From positions 41,388,209 to 41,452,208 of the forward strand of contig CM039509.1 of assembly GCA_022432975.1 (NCBI GenBank): DNA of 64,000 nt. Direction: 5' to 3'. A program made the position numbers and the translations under genes. This document shows positions 44,911 to 57,520 of the stretch, in pieces. This stretch comes from Begonia masoniana (taxonomy: Eukaryota; Streptophyta; Magnoliopsida; Cucurbitales; Begoniaceae). Position 1 is the stretch's first letter. Every line of letters starts with the position of its first letter. The notes under the pieces are model-generated. The model was not told the DNA's origin. It made no database searches and saw only the letters and a program-made list of their open reading frames with translations.

Positions 44911-46014
44911 AGATGGTATCAGAGCAAAAATGGTCGAGTCGTTCAAATGATTACCCGACAATGCCGGCCGCCATGCAACGTGCTTCACCGACTGTAAGTA
45001 TTTCTTTACTTTTAGTTAGTTTATATCTAAGATTAGTTTTGTTTAACCCTTGTTTATTTTGTGATTGTAGGAGACTAGAAAATCCCTAGTGTACCGAGAC
45101 AACCTTGGTGAATCGATAATTCGAATAGCTAGGAATTTATTAGAAGTGCGAAACTAACAAAGTAACGTTAGATAGAAGTAGGATTGAGCATAGATAGATT
45201 AGAGAATCTTAGGTTGGGACTTAACCTTATGAGAAAAGAGGTATGATCTACCTGAATTAAGTGTTAATGTTAGCCTGAGTATAAGTGATAGTCGTTAGGA
45301 AAAGTGTGAGTTGTGTTCTAGTGTTAAATGGGTTAAGATATGGTGGGTACGAGATAGACTTGAGAATGAGGAAATAGATAACCCAGGGTGATTGTAAACC
45401 CTTAGAGAGTTGTATATATATATATATTTTTTTTTGTGAAATAAGGAATTAGACAAAATGAGCTCAAGAAAAAGCTAGAGTGAAGAATTAAGTTAGAAGA
45501 GTTTAAGAATGGTACGCCTAGGATTTTACTCTTAAGGAGATATCTTAGGAAAGACGAGTTAGTTTAGACCTCATGATTTGAGAGTGTTTGATGATGACTG
45601 ACTGAAGTAATAGTTGGATCAGTTGAGTCTGAGGGTTGTATTGGAATAACTAATGAAATGTCATGATTGTTCGAGGTATAAATTGTAGTGTAAGAGATAA
45701 AAGTGATAAGTCAGGAGTGAGATGGTAGAGTAAGAAGAAAAGGTCTCTTAGAGATATGAGGTAGTTATGTAAGTGTTGATGAACATTAGATTAGAAAAGA
45801 TCGAGTTGAAATTCAGTTAGAAGGGTTTGAGGATATGAATTAGATTATAGTTAGTGAACGTGTAAGTATTCGGGTTAGAGCGTACAGAGTTAGTTTGAGG
45901 CATGTAGTACCCGATAGGTGATTAAGGGTATTGGGTAGGTGAGATGAGATGAAGACTTTAAGAAATAACATGACCACAAATTTTGAGGACAAAATTTTTG
46001 TAAGGAGGGTGGAT
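44911..46014 (+). mobile_element. Internal region 1 of the tandem element, non-coding
   Basis: 1104 bp from primer-binding site to polypurine tract (TAAGGAGGGTGGAT, 46001-46014). It contains a possible leader intron (44994-45070) and an AT/T microsatellite near 45410. No gag or pol domain is recognisable. The last ~500 bp share words with 20380-20760 of the gypsy-type element, for example GCTCAAG(G/A)AAAAGCTAGAGT and CCCGATAGGT, indicating common origin. The element must borrow proteins from an autonomous relative. Confidence 0.85.
44914..44926 (+). other. Primer-binding site of the tandem element, first copy
   Basis: TGGTATCAGAGCA starts three bases after LTR A. The second copy is at 48782. 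Both match initiator-Met tRNA. Confidence 0.9.
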
Positions 46015-48778
46015 TGTAACACTCGGGATTTTTTTAAAGAAAAATTGGAGAGAAAATAAAGAATATATTATTATTATTAATTTGGGTTCGGGTATTCCCA
46101 GTGAGATTAAGCCGGGGGATTATAATTTAAACAAGATTTAACGAAAGTCAAAATGATCGGAAATACGGGAGGGTAAAACGGTAATTAGCTAGTTTAAATT
46201 AAAGAAATAGTTTTAGTTTTATTATTATAATTTATTATTATTATTATTTAAAAAATAAAAAAATAAAACAACAGAATAGCCGAAGCTATTCTGTTGTTCG
46301 AGTCGGGCAGCGAGGAGCAGGGGAGACGAGAGCGGAGAGGGAGAGGGAGAGGCGAGCGATGTCCCTCCGACGACAACCGCCGCCAATTTCCGGCGTTCTC
46401 CGGCCAGACTACTGCGACAAGCAGATTCCGGCCATCTCCGCGCACAACTCCGACGGGTAAATCCATTTTTTTGCCCTGTTTTGACTCTGTTCGAGGCCGT
46501 GGGTTGCCGAGCTGGTTTTGGCTCCGATCGCCGGCTGGTTTGGGCTGCTTCAGCCGTGGGTTGGCCAACCCTTGGACTAGCTTTTTTTGCCTGGCCGTGT
46601 GGTGTCCTGTGTGGACGAAAATCGGGAAGCCCTGTTCAGGCATTTCTGGTTTTGCTGAGTGTAGCTTCGAGATTCTGTTAGGTTATGTGAATTTGATGTT
46701 ATGATGGTTGATTGGTGAGCAATTGTGTGAGAATTGATGAAAAACCGAAAAGTGGAAAATTTTCCAGGTTAGGGCAGATTCGGGTTTTGGTGTATTTGAC
46801 CTAGTTACGGTCGTTTGTTTTAAAATTCCTTTTGGCAGGTTAAAATAGGTTATTAGTGGAGTACGTGGCCGCTGGAATCGTTCGATTCCGATAACCGACG
46901 CAAAAGTTACGCGCGTTTGAAGTTTCGGGTCGGTTTTTACCAAACCCAAATTAGTGGCCCGTTTAGTTAGATTTTAGTTGGATTAGGCTAGAAATAGTAG
47001 TTTGAGAGTGATTGGTGAATGTAGGCTTAATTTGAATGAAGTTTGAAAATTTGTAGTTAGAGTTAGCTTAAATATTCTTTAGAAGTGAATTGTGATGCTT
47101 AAGTGACTTTTGTGAATGTGATAGGTTACAGAGTGAGGAATTTACATAGCCAAAGCGAGTAAGTGCGGTGCAAAAGTTCAGGTAAGTAGAGGGTAATGTT
47201 CTTTCGCCTCCGGGCCTACACCATAGAACGGTAAAGCTATTTGTTATTGTTTTGCTTCGTTTTGCTTCGTGTTATTGCTTCGGGTTGTGTTACTGTTCTG
47301 CATAGTGTGGTGTTGAGTTGTGGTGTGTTGTGACATTGCATTTAGTGTTGTGTTATCGTTGTACGTGGTGTTGTGTTGTGGTGTACGTGGTATGACATTG
47401 CATTTAGTGTTGTGTTATCGTTGTACTTGGTGTTGTGTGGTGGTGTGTGTGTAAGGCACTTCGATGCGGGCAACTAAGGCACTTCGGTGCGAGCAAACTA
47501 AGGCACTTCGGTGCGGGCAACTAAGGCACTTCGGTGCGGGCAAACTAAGGCACTTCGGGGACTAAGGCACTTCGGTGCGGGCAAACTAAGGCACTTCGGT
47601 GCGGGCAAACTAAGGGCACTTCGGTGCTGGCAACTAAGGCACTTCGGTGCGGGCAAACTAAGGCACTTTGGTGCGGGCAACTAAGGCACTTCAGTGCGGG
47701 CAAACTAAGGCACTTCGGTGCGGGCAACTAAGGCACTTCGGTGCGGGCAAACTAAGGCACTTCGGTGCGGGCAACTAAGGCACTTCGGTGCGGGCAAACT
47801 AAGGCACTTCGGTGCGGGCAAACTAAGGCACTTCGGTGCGGGCAACTAAGGCACTTCGGTGCGGGCAAACTAAGGCACTTCGGTGCGGGCAACTAAGGCA
47901 CTTCGGTGCGGGCAACTAGGCACTTCGGTGCAGGCAACTAAGACACTTCGGTGCGGGCAATAAGGCACCTTTCGGTGCGGGCAAATCTGTGTTTTGTTTC
48001 AAGTAGTTGTGTGGTTGATTGCTTGTTTAGTGTTGTATTGTTGTGGTGTCAATTGCATTTTTGTCATAATTGTTATTCCTTACTTGCTAAGCGTAAGCTT
48101 ACGTGTGTGTGTTCTGTGGTGTAGGTAACGACGCAGGTACAGGTGAGCCATGTGAGTCAGCCAAGACTTGGGAGCAGTCGGAGATGCACGGGGCGTGCCG
48201 GTGCGGGCAGTTGTTGGGGCGACTCCACCATGGTCTTCGGGGAATGTGGGCTTTGTCCTTTGGTAGTTGTTGTAAATGTCTGTTTGTAGAAATGATGGAA
48301 TGCGTAACTTTCTTTTTGATTGATGTTTTTAGAGTTATTGCATAGCTATTTGTATTTGATGTATATAGTCATAGTTAAGGGTGACGTGTCACCCTGTACT
48401 GTGGACTTTCTTCAGTTAGAGATGTTAGTATTTTAGTTTCCTCTTTACTGCTATTTGGAGATTTCGTAGGTTGGTTAGATGGTTAGGAATATTCTGGATC
48501 TGGTTGGGATTGGTTTGTGTGCAGGTACCTAGCATTTTGGAGGTGCCATTTTCAGGCGTTACTTTGCCGAAATTTTCGGGAAGAACGCCGTGGTGCTTAA
48601 AGGTTAGGATTAAGGGAAATTAGGGCGTCTAGGCAGCTAGGTATGATTTAAGAGAGTTTTGGGAGTTTAGTTTTAAATTCAGATGTGATCGTTTTCTTTT
48701 ATGTTTGGGAGTCAGTTTTAACGTGGGGTTGGTTAGCAAAGTAGCGCTCCGAGCCAGGGTGGCTTCGGGGGCGTTACA
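46015..48778 (+). mobile_element. LTR B (middle LTR) of the tandem element
   Basis: 2764 bp, TGTAACACTCGGG to GGGCGTTACA. In its 5' half it agrees with LTR C against LTR A at many sites (start ACACTCGGG, GCCGGGGGATT, CGATCGCCGGCTGG, GGTAAAGC at 47231). From about 47,380 it agrees with LTR A (first array units CTTCGATGCGGG, GTGTACGTGGTATG, final GGTGGCTTCGG). It therefore looks like a recombinant. Confidence 0.9.
47453..47983 (+). repeat. 23/24-bp tandem array in LTR B, ~23 copies
   Basis: Same unit as in LTR A, with the same variant first units (CTTCGATGCGGG then GTGCGAGC). Most units keep the cUUCGg hairpin core. Confidence 0.95.
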
Positions 48779-49879
48779 AGATGGTATCAGAGCAAAAATG
48801 GTCGAGTCGTTCAAATGATTACCGACAATGTCGGCCGCCATGCAACGTGCTTCACCGACTGTAAGTATTTCTTTACTTTTAGTTAGTTTATATCTAAGAT
48901 TAGTTTTGTTTAACCCTTGTTTATTTTGTGATTGTAGGAGACTAGAAATCCCTAGTGTACCGAGACAACCTTGGTGAATCGATAATTCGAATAGCTAGGA
49001 ATTTATTAGAAGTGCGAAACTAACAAGTAACGTTAGATAGAAGTAGGATTGAGCATAGATAGATTAGAGAATCTTAGGTTGGGACTTAACCTTATGAGAA
49101 AAGAGGTATGATCTACCTGAATTAAGTGTTAATGTTAGCCTGAGTATAAGTGATAGTCGTTAGGAAAAGTGTGAGTTGTGTTCTAGTGTTAAATGGGTTA
49201 AGATATGGTGGGTACGAGATAGACTTGAGAATGAGGAAATAGATAACCCAGGGTGATTGTAAACCCTTAGAGAGTTGTATATATATATATATTTTTTTTT
49301 TGTGAAATAAGGAATTAGACAAAATGAGCTCAAGAAAAAGCTAGAGTGAAGAATTAAGTTAGAAGAGTTTAAGAATGGTACGCCTAGGATTTTACTCTTA
49401 AGGAGATATCTTAGGAAAGACGAGTTAGTTTAGACCTCATGATTTGAGAGTGTTTGATGATGACTGACTGAAGTAATAGTTGGATCAGTTGAGTCTGAGG
49501 GTTGTATTGGAATAACTAATGAAATGTCATGATTGTTCGAGGTATAAATTGTAGTGTAAGAGATAAAAGTGATAAGTCAGGAGTGAGATGGTAGAGTAAG
49601 AAGAAAAGGTCTCTTAGAGATATGAGGTAGTTATGTAAGTGTTGATGAACATTAGATTAGAAAAGATCGAGTTGAAATTCAGTTAGAAGGGTTTGAGGAT
49701 ATGAATTAGATTATAGTAGTGAACGTGTAAGTATTCGGGTTAGAGCGTACAGAGTTAGTTTGAGGCATGTAGTACCCGATAGGTGATTAAGGGTATTGGG
49801 TAGGTGAGATGAGATGAAGACTTTAAGAAATAACATGACCACAAATTTTGAGGACAAAATTTTTGTAAGGAGGGTGGAT
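48779..49879 (+). mobile_element. Internal region 2 of the tandem element, non-coding
   Basis: About 1.1 kb, almost identical to internal region 1, including primer-binding site (48782), possible leader intron, microsatellite near 49280 and polypurine tract just before 49880. No coding capacity. Confidence 0.88.
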
Positions 49880-52800
49880 TGTAACACTCGGGATTTTTTT
49901 TAAAGAAAAAATTGGAGAGAAAATAAAAGAATAATATTATTATTATTAATTTGGGTTCGGGTATTCCCAGTGAGATTAAGCCGGGGGATTATAATTTAAA
50001 CAAGATTTAACGAAAGTCAAATGATCGGAAATACGGGAGGGTAAAACGGTAATTAGCTAGTTTAAATTAAAGAATAGTTTTAGTTTTATTATTATAATTT
50101 ATTATTATTATATTTAAAAAATAAAAAATAAACAACAGAATAGCCGAAGCTATTCTGTTGTTCGAGTCGGGCAGCGAGGAGCAGGGGAGACGAGAGCGGA
50201 GAGGGAGAGGGAGAGGCGAGCGATGTCCCTCCGACGACAACCGCCGCCAATTTCCGGCGTTCTCCGGCCAGACTACTGCGACAAGCAGATTCCGGCCATC
50301 TCCGCGCACAACTCCGACGGGTAAATCCATTTTTTTGCCCTGTTTTGACTCTGTTCGAGGCCGTGGGTTGCCGAGCTGGTTTTGGCTCCGATCGCCGGCT
50401 GGTTTGGGCTGCTTCAGCCGTGGGTTGGCCAACCCTTGGACTAGCTTTTTTTGCCTGGCCGTGTGGTGTCCTGTGTGGACGAAATCGGGAAGCCCTGTTC
50501 AGGCATTTCTGGTTTTGCTGAGTGTAGCTTCGAGATTCTGTTAGGTTATGTGAATTTGATGTTATGATGGTTGATTGGTGAGCAATTGTGTGAGAATTGA
50601 TGAAAAACCGAAAAGTGGAAAATTTCCAGGTTAGGGCAGATTCGGGTTTTGGTGTATTTGACCTAGTTACGGTCGTTTGTTTTAAAATTCCTTTTGGCAG
50701 GTTAAAATAGGTTATTAGTGGAGTACGTGGCCGCTGGAATCGTTCGATTCCGATAACCGACGCAAAAGTTACGCGCGTTTGAAGTTTCGGGTCGGTTTTT
50801 ACCAAACCCAAATTAGTGGCCCGTTTAGTTAGATTTTAGTTGGATTAGGCTAGAAATAGTAGTTTGAGAGTGATTGGTGAATGTAGGCTTAATTTGAATG
50901 AAGTTTGAAAATTTGTAGTTAGAGTTAGCTTAAATATTCTTTAGAAGTGAATTGTGATGATTAAGTGACTTTTGTGAATGTGATAGGTTACCGAGTGGGG
51001 AAATTTACATAGCCAAAGCGAGTAAGTGCGGTGCAAGAGTTCAGGTAAGTAGAGGGTAATGTTCTTTCGCCTCTGGGCCTACACCATAGAACGGTAAAGC
51101 TATTTGTTATTGTTTTGCTTCGTTTTGCTTCGTGTTATTGCTTCGGGTGTGTTACTGTTCGCATAGTGTGGTGTTGAGTTGTGGTGTGTTGTGACATTGC
51201 ATTTAGTGTTGTGTATCGTTGTACGTGGTGTTGTGTTGTGTTTGGTGTGCTTGTTATGACATTGCATTTAGTGTTGTGTTATCGTGTACTTGGTGTGTGT
51301 GGGTGGTGTGTGTAAGGCACTTCGGTGCGGGCAACTAAGGCACTTCGGTGCTGGAAAACTAAGGCACTTCTGGTGGGAAGGCACACTTCGGTGGGCAACT
51401 AAGGCACTTCGGTGCGGGCAACTAAGGCACTTCGGTGCGGGAACTAAGGCACTTCGGTGCGGGCAACTAAGGCACTTCGGTGCGGGCAACTAAGGCACTT
51501 CGGTGCGGGCAACTAAGGCACTTCGGTGCGGGCAACTAAGGCACTTCGGTGCGGGCAACTAAGGCACTTCGGTGCGGGCAACTAAGGCACTCGGTGCGGG
51601 CAACTAAGGCACTTCGGTGCGGGCAACTAAGGCACTCGGTGCGGGCAACTAAGGCACTTCGGTGCGGGCAACTAAGGCACTTCGTGCGGGCAACTAAGGC
51701 ACTTCGTGCGGGCAACTAAGGCACTTCGTGCGGGCAACTAAGGCACTTCGGTGCGGGCAACTAAGGCACTTCGGTGCGGGCAACTAAGGCACTTCGGTGC
51801 GGGCAACTAAGGCACTTCGTGCGGGCAACTAAGGCACTTCGGTGCGGGCAACTAAGGCACTCGGTGCGGGCAACTAAGGCACTTCGGTGCGGGCAACTAA
51901 GGCACTCGGTGCGGGCAACTAAGGCACTCGGTGCGGGCAACTAAGGCACTCGGTGCGGGCAACTAAGGCACTTCGGTGCGGGCAACTAAGGCACTTCGGT
52001 GCGGGCAACTAAGGCACTTCGTGCGGGCAACTAAGGCACTTCGTGCGGGCAACTAAGGCACTTCGTGCGGGCAACTAAGGCACTCGGTGCGGGCAACTAA
52101 GGCACTTCGGTGCGGGCAACTAAGGCACTTCGTGCGGGCAACTAAGGCACTTCGTGCGGGCAACTAAGGCACTCGGTGCGGGCAACTAAGGCACTTCGTG
52201 CGGGCAACTAAGGCACTTCGTGCGGGCAACTAAGGCACTTCGGTGCGGGCAACTAAGGCACTTCGTGCGGGCAACTAAGGCACTTCGGTGCGGGCAACTA
52301 AGGCACTTCGGTGCGGGCAACTAAGGCACTTCGTGCGGGCAACTAAGGCACTCGGTGCGGGCAACTAAGGCACTTCGGTGCGGGCAACTAAGGCACTTCG
52401 TGCGGGCAACTAAGGCACTCGGTGCGGGCAACTAAGGCACTTCGGTGCGGGCAAATCTGTGTTTTGTTTCAAGTAGTTGTGTGGTTGATTGCTTTGTTTA
52501 GTGTTGTATTGTTGTGGTGTCAATTGCATTTTTGTCATAATTGTTATTCCTTACTTGCTAAGCGTAAGCTTACGTGTGTGTGTTCTGTGGTGTTGGTAAC
52601 GACGCGGGTACAGGTGAGCCATGTGAGTCAGCCAAAGACTTGGGAGCAGTCGGAGATGCACGGGGCGTGCCGGTGCGGGCAGTTGTTGGGGCGACTCCAC
52701 CATGGTCTTCGGGGAATGTGGGCTTTGTCCTTTGGTAGTTGTTGTAAATGTCTGTTTGTAGAAATAATGGGAATGCGTAACTTTCTTTTTGATTGATGTT

Positions 52801-53252
52801 TTTAGAGTTATTGCATAGCTATTTGTATTTGATGTATATAGTTATAGTTAAGGGTGACGTGTCACCCTGTACTGTGGACTTTTTTCAGTTAGAGATGTTA
52901 GTATTTTAGTTTTCCTCTTTACTGCTATTTGGAGATTTCGTAGGTTGGTTAGATGGTTAGGAATATTCTGGATCTGGTTGGGATTGGTTTGTGTCCAGGT
53001 ACCTAGCATTTTGGAGGCGCCATTTTCAGGCGTTACTTTGCCGAAATTTTCAGGAAGGACGCCGTGGTGCTTAAAGGTTAGGATTAAGGGAAATTAGGGC
53101 GTCTAGGCAGCTAGGTATGATTTAAGAGAGTTTTGGGAGTTTAGTTTTAAATTCAGATATGATCGTTTTCTTTTATGTTTGGGAGTCAGTTTTAACGTGG
53201 GGTTGGTTAGCAAAGTAGCGCTCCGAGCCAGGGTGGGTTCGGGGGCGTTAGA
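49880..53252 (+). mobile_element. LTR C of the tandem element
   Basis: 3373 bp, TGTAACACTCGGG to GGCGTTAGA, where the usual CA end appears as GA. It is followed by the TSD GAAAG (53253-53257). It is longer than A and B because its tandem array is doubled. The acceptor-like site reads GTGTTGGTAACG instead of GTGTAGGTAACG (about 52591), so the AG is lost. Confidence 0.9.
51314..52454 (+). repeat. 23-bp tandem array in LTR C, ~50 copies
   Basis: Same unit as in A and B but about twice as many copies. Many units have one base missing, giving CACTCGGTG or CACTTCGTG, which break the UUCG loop or its closing pair. The beginning (51340-51400) is irregular. Confidence 0.93.
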
Positions 53253-53257
53253 GAAAG

Positions 53258-53900
53258 GGCGCTTGAAAAAAATAAAATTAGTTTATTTTTTTATATCATA
53301 AAATATTTTAATAATATCATTTCTAGTTATACCTCTAGGAATATGTTTAAAATTAAAAGTAGCATACTCTTTCATAAATTTTTCAAATTCATCAGTATCG
53401 GTGAACGCTAAAGGCAACCTGTATTGTGTTACAAGTTTTGTTATTCCTTCTATCATTTTTTTGTGTGAATATAAAAAAGTGTCACTACCACTAGCATTCA
53501 ATAATTTTGTTTAGGGTCCCTTACTTGCTCACTTAAATGACATTTTTGATAATGTCTACTAAGTGTGCTAGTTGAACTACTAAAAATATATACATAATTC
53601 TTAATACAATAGTTATATTAAGCTCTAAATTCTACTTTTCCAGCAATTTTAATTTCTTTCATATCAAAATGTTTTCATACTTTAGATGTTTTGTTCTTTT
53701 TTTTTAGGTCAAGAAGTGGATGTTTGTACAGATGATTGTACTATTGAAAATACAGAATTTAATTTCCTAATTTTCTCAATATAATCATTAATGTTCTCAA
53801 TATTATAATCATGTGGATCTATAATTATTAAAATAAATTTAAATAAGAAATTGATATCACAAATTCAATTGATCAACAATAGTTTGTTGATTGTGTGAAT
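53258..53900 (-). pseudogene. hAT transposase pseudogene, N-terminal part
   Basis: The minus strand shows, from high to low coordinate, a low-complexity N-terminus, a decayed BED-type zinc finger (SSSTSTLSRHYQKCH near 53540-53580) and an open 72-codon stretch at 53283-53501 (TFLYSHKKMIEGITKLVTQY ... FMKEYATFNFKHIPRG). That is the region between BED finger and catalytic core in RICESLEEPER-like hAT proteins. It continues at 39583 downward once the LTR insertion is removed. Confidence 0.78.
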
Positions 53901-54839
53901 TTATGATCAACTCCACGTATATGAAACTTACAAAAATTCACACAAAAATGTTAAATCATACACCTAAAATTAACAATAATATAAAAATTCATTAAAGAAA
54001 TAAATTGTGATATATACCTTGTTGAATAAATAGAAAAAATGTGAAAATTGGTAAGAACAAGAGAGATCGATTGAGCACTAAAATTCAAAAGTAGAAGAAT
54101 GGGAGATTGATTGAAAATTTGATAAAAATATTTGAATAGATTTTAGTATATTTATATAGGAGAGGAGATGAGAGAGGGGCCGAGTACGCGGGCTGGCAAG
54201 ACAGCCTGCCCATTTAACGTCACTACCTAAAAACCCCGTTCAACTTGAGATTTTTGTGTTTGAGTTGGAAATATTGTTTGGGAGGTGTTGTGTAGAAAAA
54301 AAGGGGTAAGAGGCAGTCGGACGACAAAATTTTTGCTGTTTGAATCGTAGTATTGTTCAGCACTACGATCACCCTAGCAAGACGGGCCTTGCCATCCTAG
54401 CCGAGTGGGTTGGGCCTTGTGGCCCAACTCGAAGGGGGGCCTGGCCGGTCCAAACTGGACCACCTGCCCTGATTTTGATTTTTTTGATTTTTTTTCGTTT
54501 TTCCACCTTTCTTCTTCTATTTTTTCTGGGTTTTTAACAGGGTATTTTCTTCTTTTTTGGATGTTATTTTTACCTGTATTTTTGGCATTTTGAACACGAT
54601 GGTGGTCTTTGTTCGTTGAAATTCCTCTATAATCGTTTTGCATGTAAATCGATGTAAAATCTTAAACTCTAACGTTAGAAGTATAAGCTAGAACCTTACT
54701 AGTGGGGTTGGTTAGTATCGTTTTTGGGTAGTTCAAAGTTTTAAAAGGAAACTTTTGTGGATTTGTGGGTCGAGCGTGCAACATCCAAACTTCATATTTT
54801 TGTCAATGTTCCACGTGTGGATCAACTGATTGTCCAGTA
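53901..54839. other. Probable hAT 5' end and unassigned DNA
   Basis: AT-rich sequence is followed by a GC-richer block at 54170-54480 with several hairpins: GTTGGGCC-TTGT-GGCCCAAC (54409-54428), GGTCCA-AAC-TGGACC (54447-54461) and GGCTG...CAGCC near 54192. Such subterminal structure suits a hAT end, but no terminal inverted repeat or 8-bp duplication could be fixed. No gene seen. Confidence 0.35.
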
Positions 54840-55033
54840 TGTAACACCCGGTATTTTTTTGGTTATGAAATTTTCCCTGAAAATACTTCAGATGAATTTA
54901 ATTCACTATAAATGCAACGTGCACCTTTTTGAAAATTGGACGCCGCCAATGTGTGGGTTTAAGAAATAGGGCGAAACTGAAGAAGATAAAAAAGTACGAG
55001 ATTTTAAGCGGGTTTCCGAATTAGAACCCGCGT

Positions 55034-55073
<40 letters not shown>

Positions 55074-57356
55074 CCTCCCTCCCTCCCTCCCTCCCTCACA
55101 TGGCACTTACCCCCCCCCCCCTCTTTCTTTCCTTCATTCTTTCCCTCCCTCTCTCTGATTTTCTCTCTGCTGCTCTTCCCTTCAGGCGATGACGAACACC
55201 ACCCCAACGATCAACGACGCCTCCACTCCTCCGATTTCTCTCAATTTCTCCATTTAAGGTAACCCTCTACGTTAATTAACCAGTTTAGGTTAGTTATACA
55301 TTAGTTTTGTTGAAGTTTTGAGGTTAGGGTTTCGGAGAAAACTCGTCACACTAGAACGTTATGTAAAGGTTTGAATGGATAAATTGAAGAAAAAACCAAA
55401 CTCGTTTGATGAAAAATGGAAGATTCGACCAGAATTTGACGTTATTTAAGGCACCTATGAATTTTTTATTTTGCTATCGATTCCGGCGTGCTTTTTACAA
55501 ATTAATGATTCCACTATAAACTAGGCGTAACGAGATTTTTGAAAAGTGTTGAATCGTTGAAAATAAATATCGTTTGGATGAGAAAATTGAGTATGAAGTT
55601 GTGCACATAAGATGTTCGATAAATTGGCTAAAAGAAATGTTAAGTTTGCTTTAAGCTATTTGAATGGAGCTCGAGCGCATTCTACTTAGGTTACTAGTTA
55701 GCGTGTTTGTAACGTGACTTATGGTTCGATTATGTGCATTGTAGGTTCGTGACTCGACAAGGGAAATACGTTCGAGGCTTACAATCTTTACGGACGTCAG
55801 GTAAGTTCATACGCTTAGGTTGGCCCCTAAGGCCCTACATCACGGAGGTGCTAGGTTTTAGGTTGTCGGGTTTGTTGATAGGTAGTTGGGTCGTAGGATA
55901 CATCTTAAGTTTAGTGCGTTTGTTTTATGCAATGTCTTGATGATCTGTCATTTATTTCTGCTTTGAGGACTTGTCATTTAAATTATGTATGTTTACGCAC
56001 AATGTATGTTCATGCATTCACGTTTTTTTCTACAGTCATGCAAAACGTTTTATGCACGTGATTTGAAGTAAGAAAGATAAAATACGTAAATGTAAAATAT
56101 GGTTAAGTGTGGGACAGGTGCTGGCATATGTTTTGTCCTTCTCTGGGACTATGTAAAACTGTCCTCGCTGCGGACAAACATGTGATTTTTATTTCTCCTC
56201 AAACATGTGTTTTATCCCTCCTTGGGACATGGCAAAAGTACTAACCATGTTAATCCACGTCAAGTACGTAATGTAATGTTTCCCACTCCCTATAAGCCCC
56301 ACTTATACCAACATGTCAACTTGAATGTAATGTAAAATAATGTTCATGTATTTCAAACGTTCATGCATAGCACGTGCATCTTTCGCATTTTATGATCTCA
56401 CTGAGCTTTAAGCTCATTAGTTGAACTCTATGGTGTAGGTACGAATCATACGGAAGAGGACTCGGAGCCTCAGGCCGATATATAGGCGGTTGACGGGACG
56501 AGCTTGCGGGGTTAGTTGCAACAGTCAGGTGCATTTTTGATCCGTGGGTGACGTATCAAGCTTTACGTTAAGTTTGTATAGTTTTTGGGATTTAGTTGAT
56601 GTATAGGTATGGGTTGATGTTTTAAAACTTTTGTTTAATAGTAGCCTTTTTGAAAATCATACTGAACTATTTGGGCTTTTAGGTTTTTCATGGATACGCT
56701 CAGTTTTTAGATCGATCCATGCAGTTTGATTTCTTAAACTTCTGTCACGTTTTGTAACACGTTTTAAGCTACGTTTTTTAGTCATGTTTTTTAGGATTTC
56801 GATGTGTTTTATGTTTAGAAGGGTGGGGAAAAATTTTTGGTACGTTTAATGTGAAGTGTAGGTGGTAGAAAGGTAAAAATGTGAAAAAGGGTCGAAGTTG
56901 GTGAAGTGGGGGCGCGGGGTGCGCTGGGGCGTTCGCGGGGTGCACGCGCACCAGCCGATAGATCGGCAGCAGCGCTAGATCACTGGCGCGCGCGGCAGGG
57001 AGCCTACCAATCTATCGGTGCCCAGCACCGATCGATCGCCCCTGCGCACAGTGCGCACGCTGTCTGGGCAACGCGCGCCGAGTGTCACGCGACCCAAATT
57101 GATTTTTTTTTTAATTTTCATTTTCAAACACCTTTCAACCCGACGTTTCGCGATACTTCCAAAACGTATTTTCTGAACATTTTTCGACGTATTTCAAATG
57201 ATTTAAACAACCCAAAAACCGAGTCAACATTTTACCGAAAATGACTTTAGGCATCGATTTAGAGTTTTAAAAAGTCATTTTCAAGTCCAAAATATCAAAG
57301 TCAAAGTCAACATCAGGTCACGTCCCGTATCGACCCTGCGGGTCGAGGTCATCACA
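54840..57356 (+). mobile_element. 5' LTR of gypsy element E2
   Basis: TGTAACACCCGG to ATCACA, 2517 bp, followed by a primer-binding site. It carries a CT/CCCT microsatellite, CAGGTAAGTTC at about 55798, GGCCCTACATCAC at about 55830, GGTGTAGGTACG at about 56434, and a GC-rich zone at 56906-57090 with GATCGGC and CGATCGATCG words. It resembles the solo LTR at 6033-10211. The 3' LTR is absent from the window. Confidence 0.88.
55035..55097 (+). repeat. (CT)n then (CCCT)n microsatellite in the E2 LTR
   Basis: About 15 CT units are followed by about seven CCCT units, and a C10 run follows at 55111. The ORFs across it are repeat artefacts. Confidence 0.95.
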
Positions 57357-57360
57357 GTTA

Positions 57361-57372
57361 TGGTATCAGAGC
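57361..57372 (+). other. Primer-binding site of E2
   Basis: TGGTATCAGAGC begins four bases after the LTR end; initiator-Met tRNA type. Confidence 0.88.
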
Positions 57373-57520
57373 CCTCGGGGTTTTAAAATCGATTTTGTAG
57401 ACTGTTTGACTGCGCAATCCACCACGTGAGATCGCTCCATCAACTGTAAGTGTTTAAGTTTCCGTGCCAGCTTTAGTTTATTAAATTAAGTTTATTATTG
57501 TTTATGGGAACTTTAAAAAA

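Noticed and set aside
50092..50811. 239-codon minus-strand ORF, with shorter relatives at 46248-46949 and 42334-43028
   Set aside because: It is antisense to LTR sequence, has no recognised domain, and the other LTR copies interrupt it with frameshifts.
43533..52454. Possible CRISPR-like or protein-coding repeats in the 23-bp arrays
   Set aside because: Units are contiguous with no spacers, the context is a plant LTR, and the ORFs follow repeat periodicity.
54374..54643. 89-codon minus-strand ORF and overlapping plus-strand ORFs
   Set aside because: They cover a hairpin-rich block followed by T-rich sequence, and no domain is recognisable.
55004..55262. Ser/Leu-rich and Arg/Glu-rich ORFs
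   Set aside because: They are translations of the CT/CCCT microsatellite.
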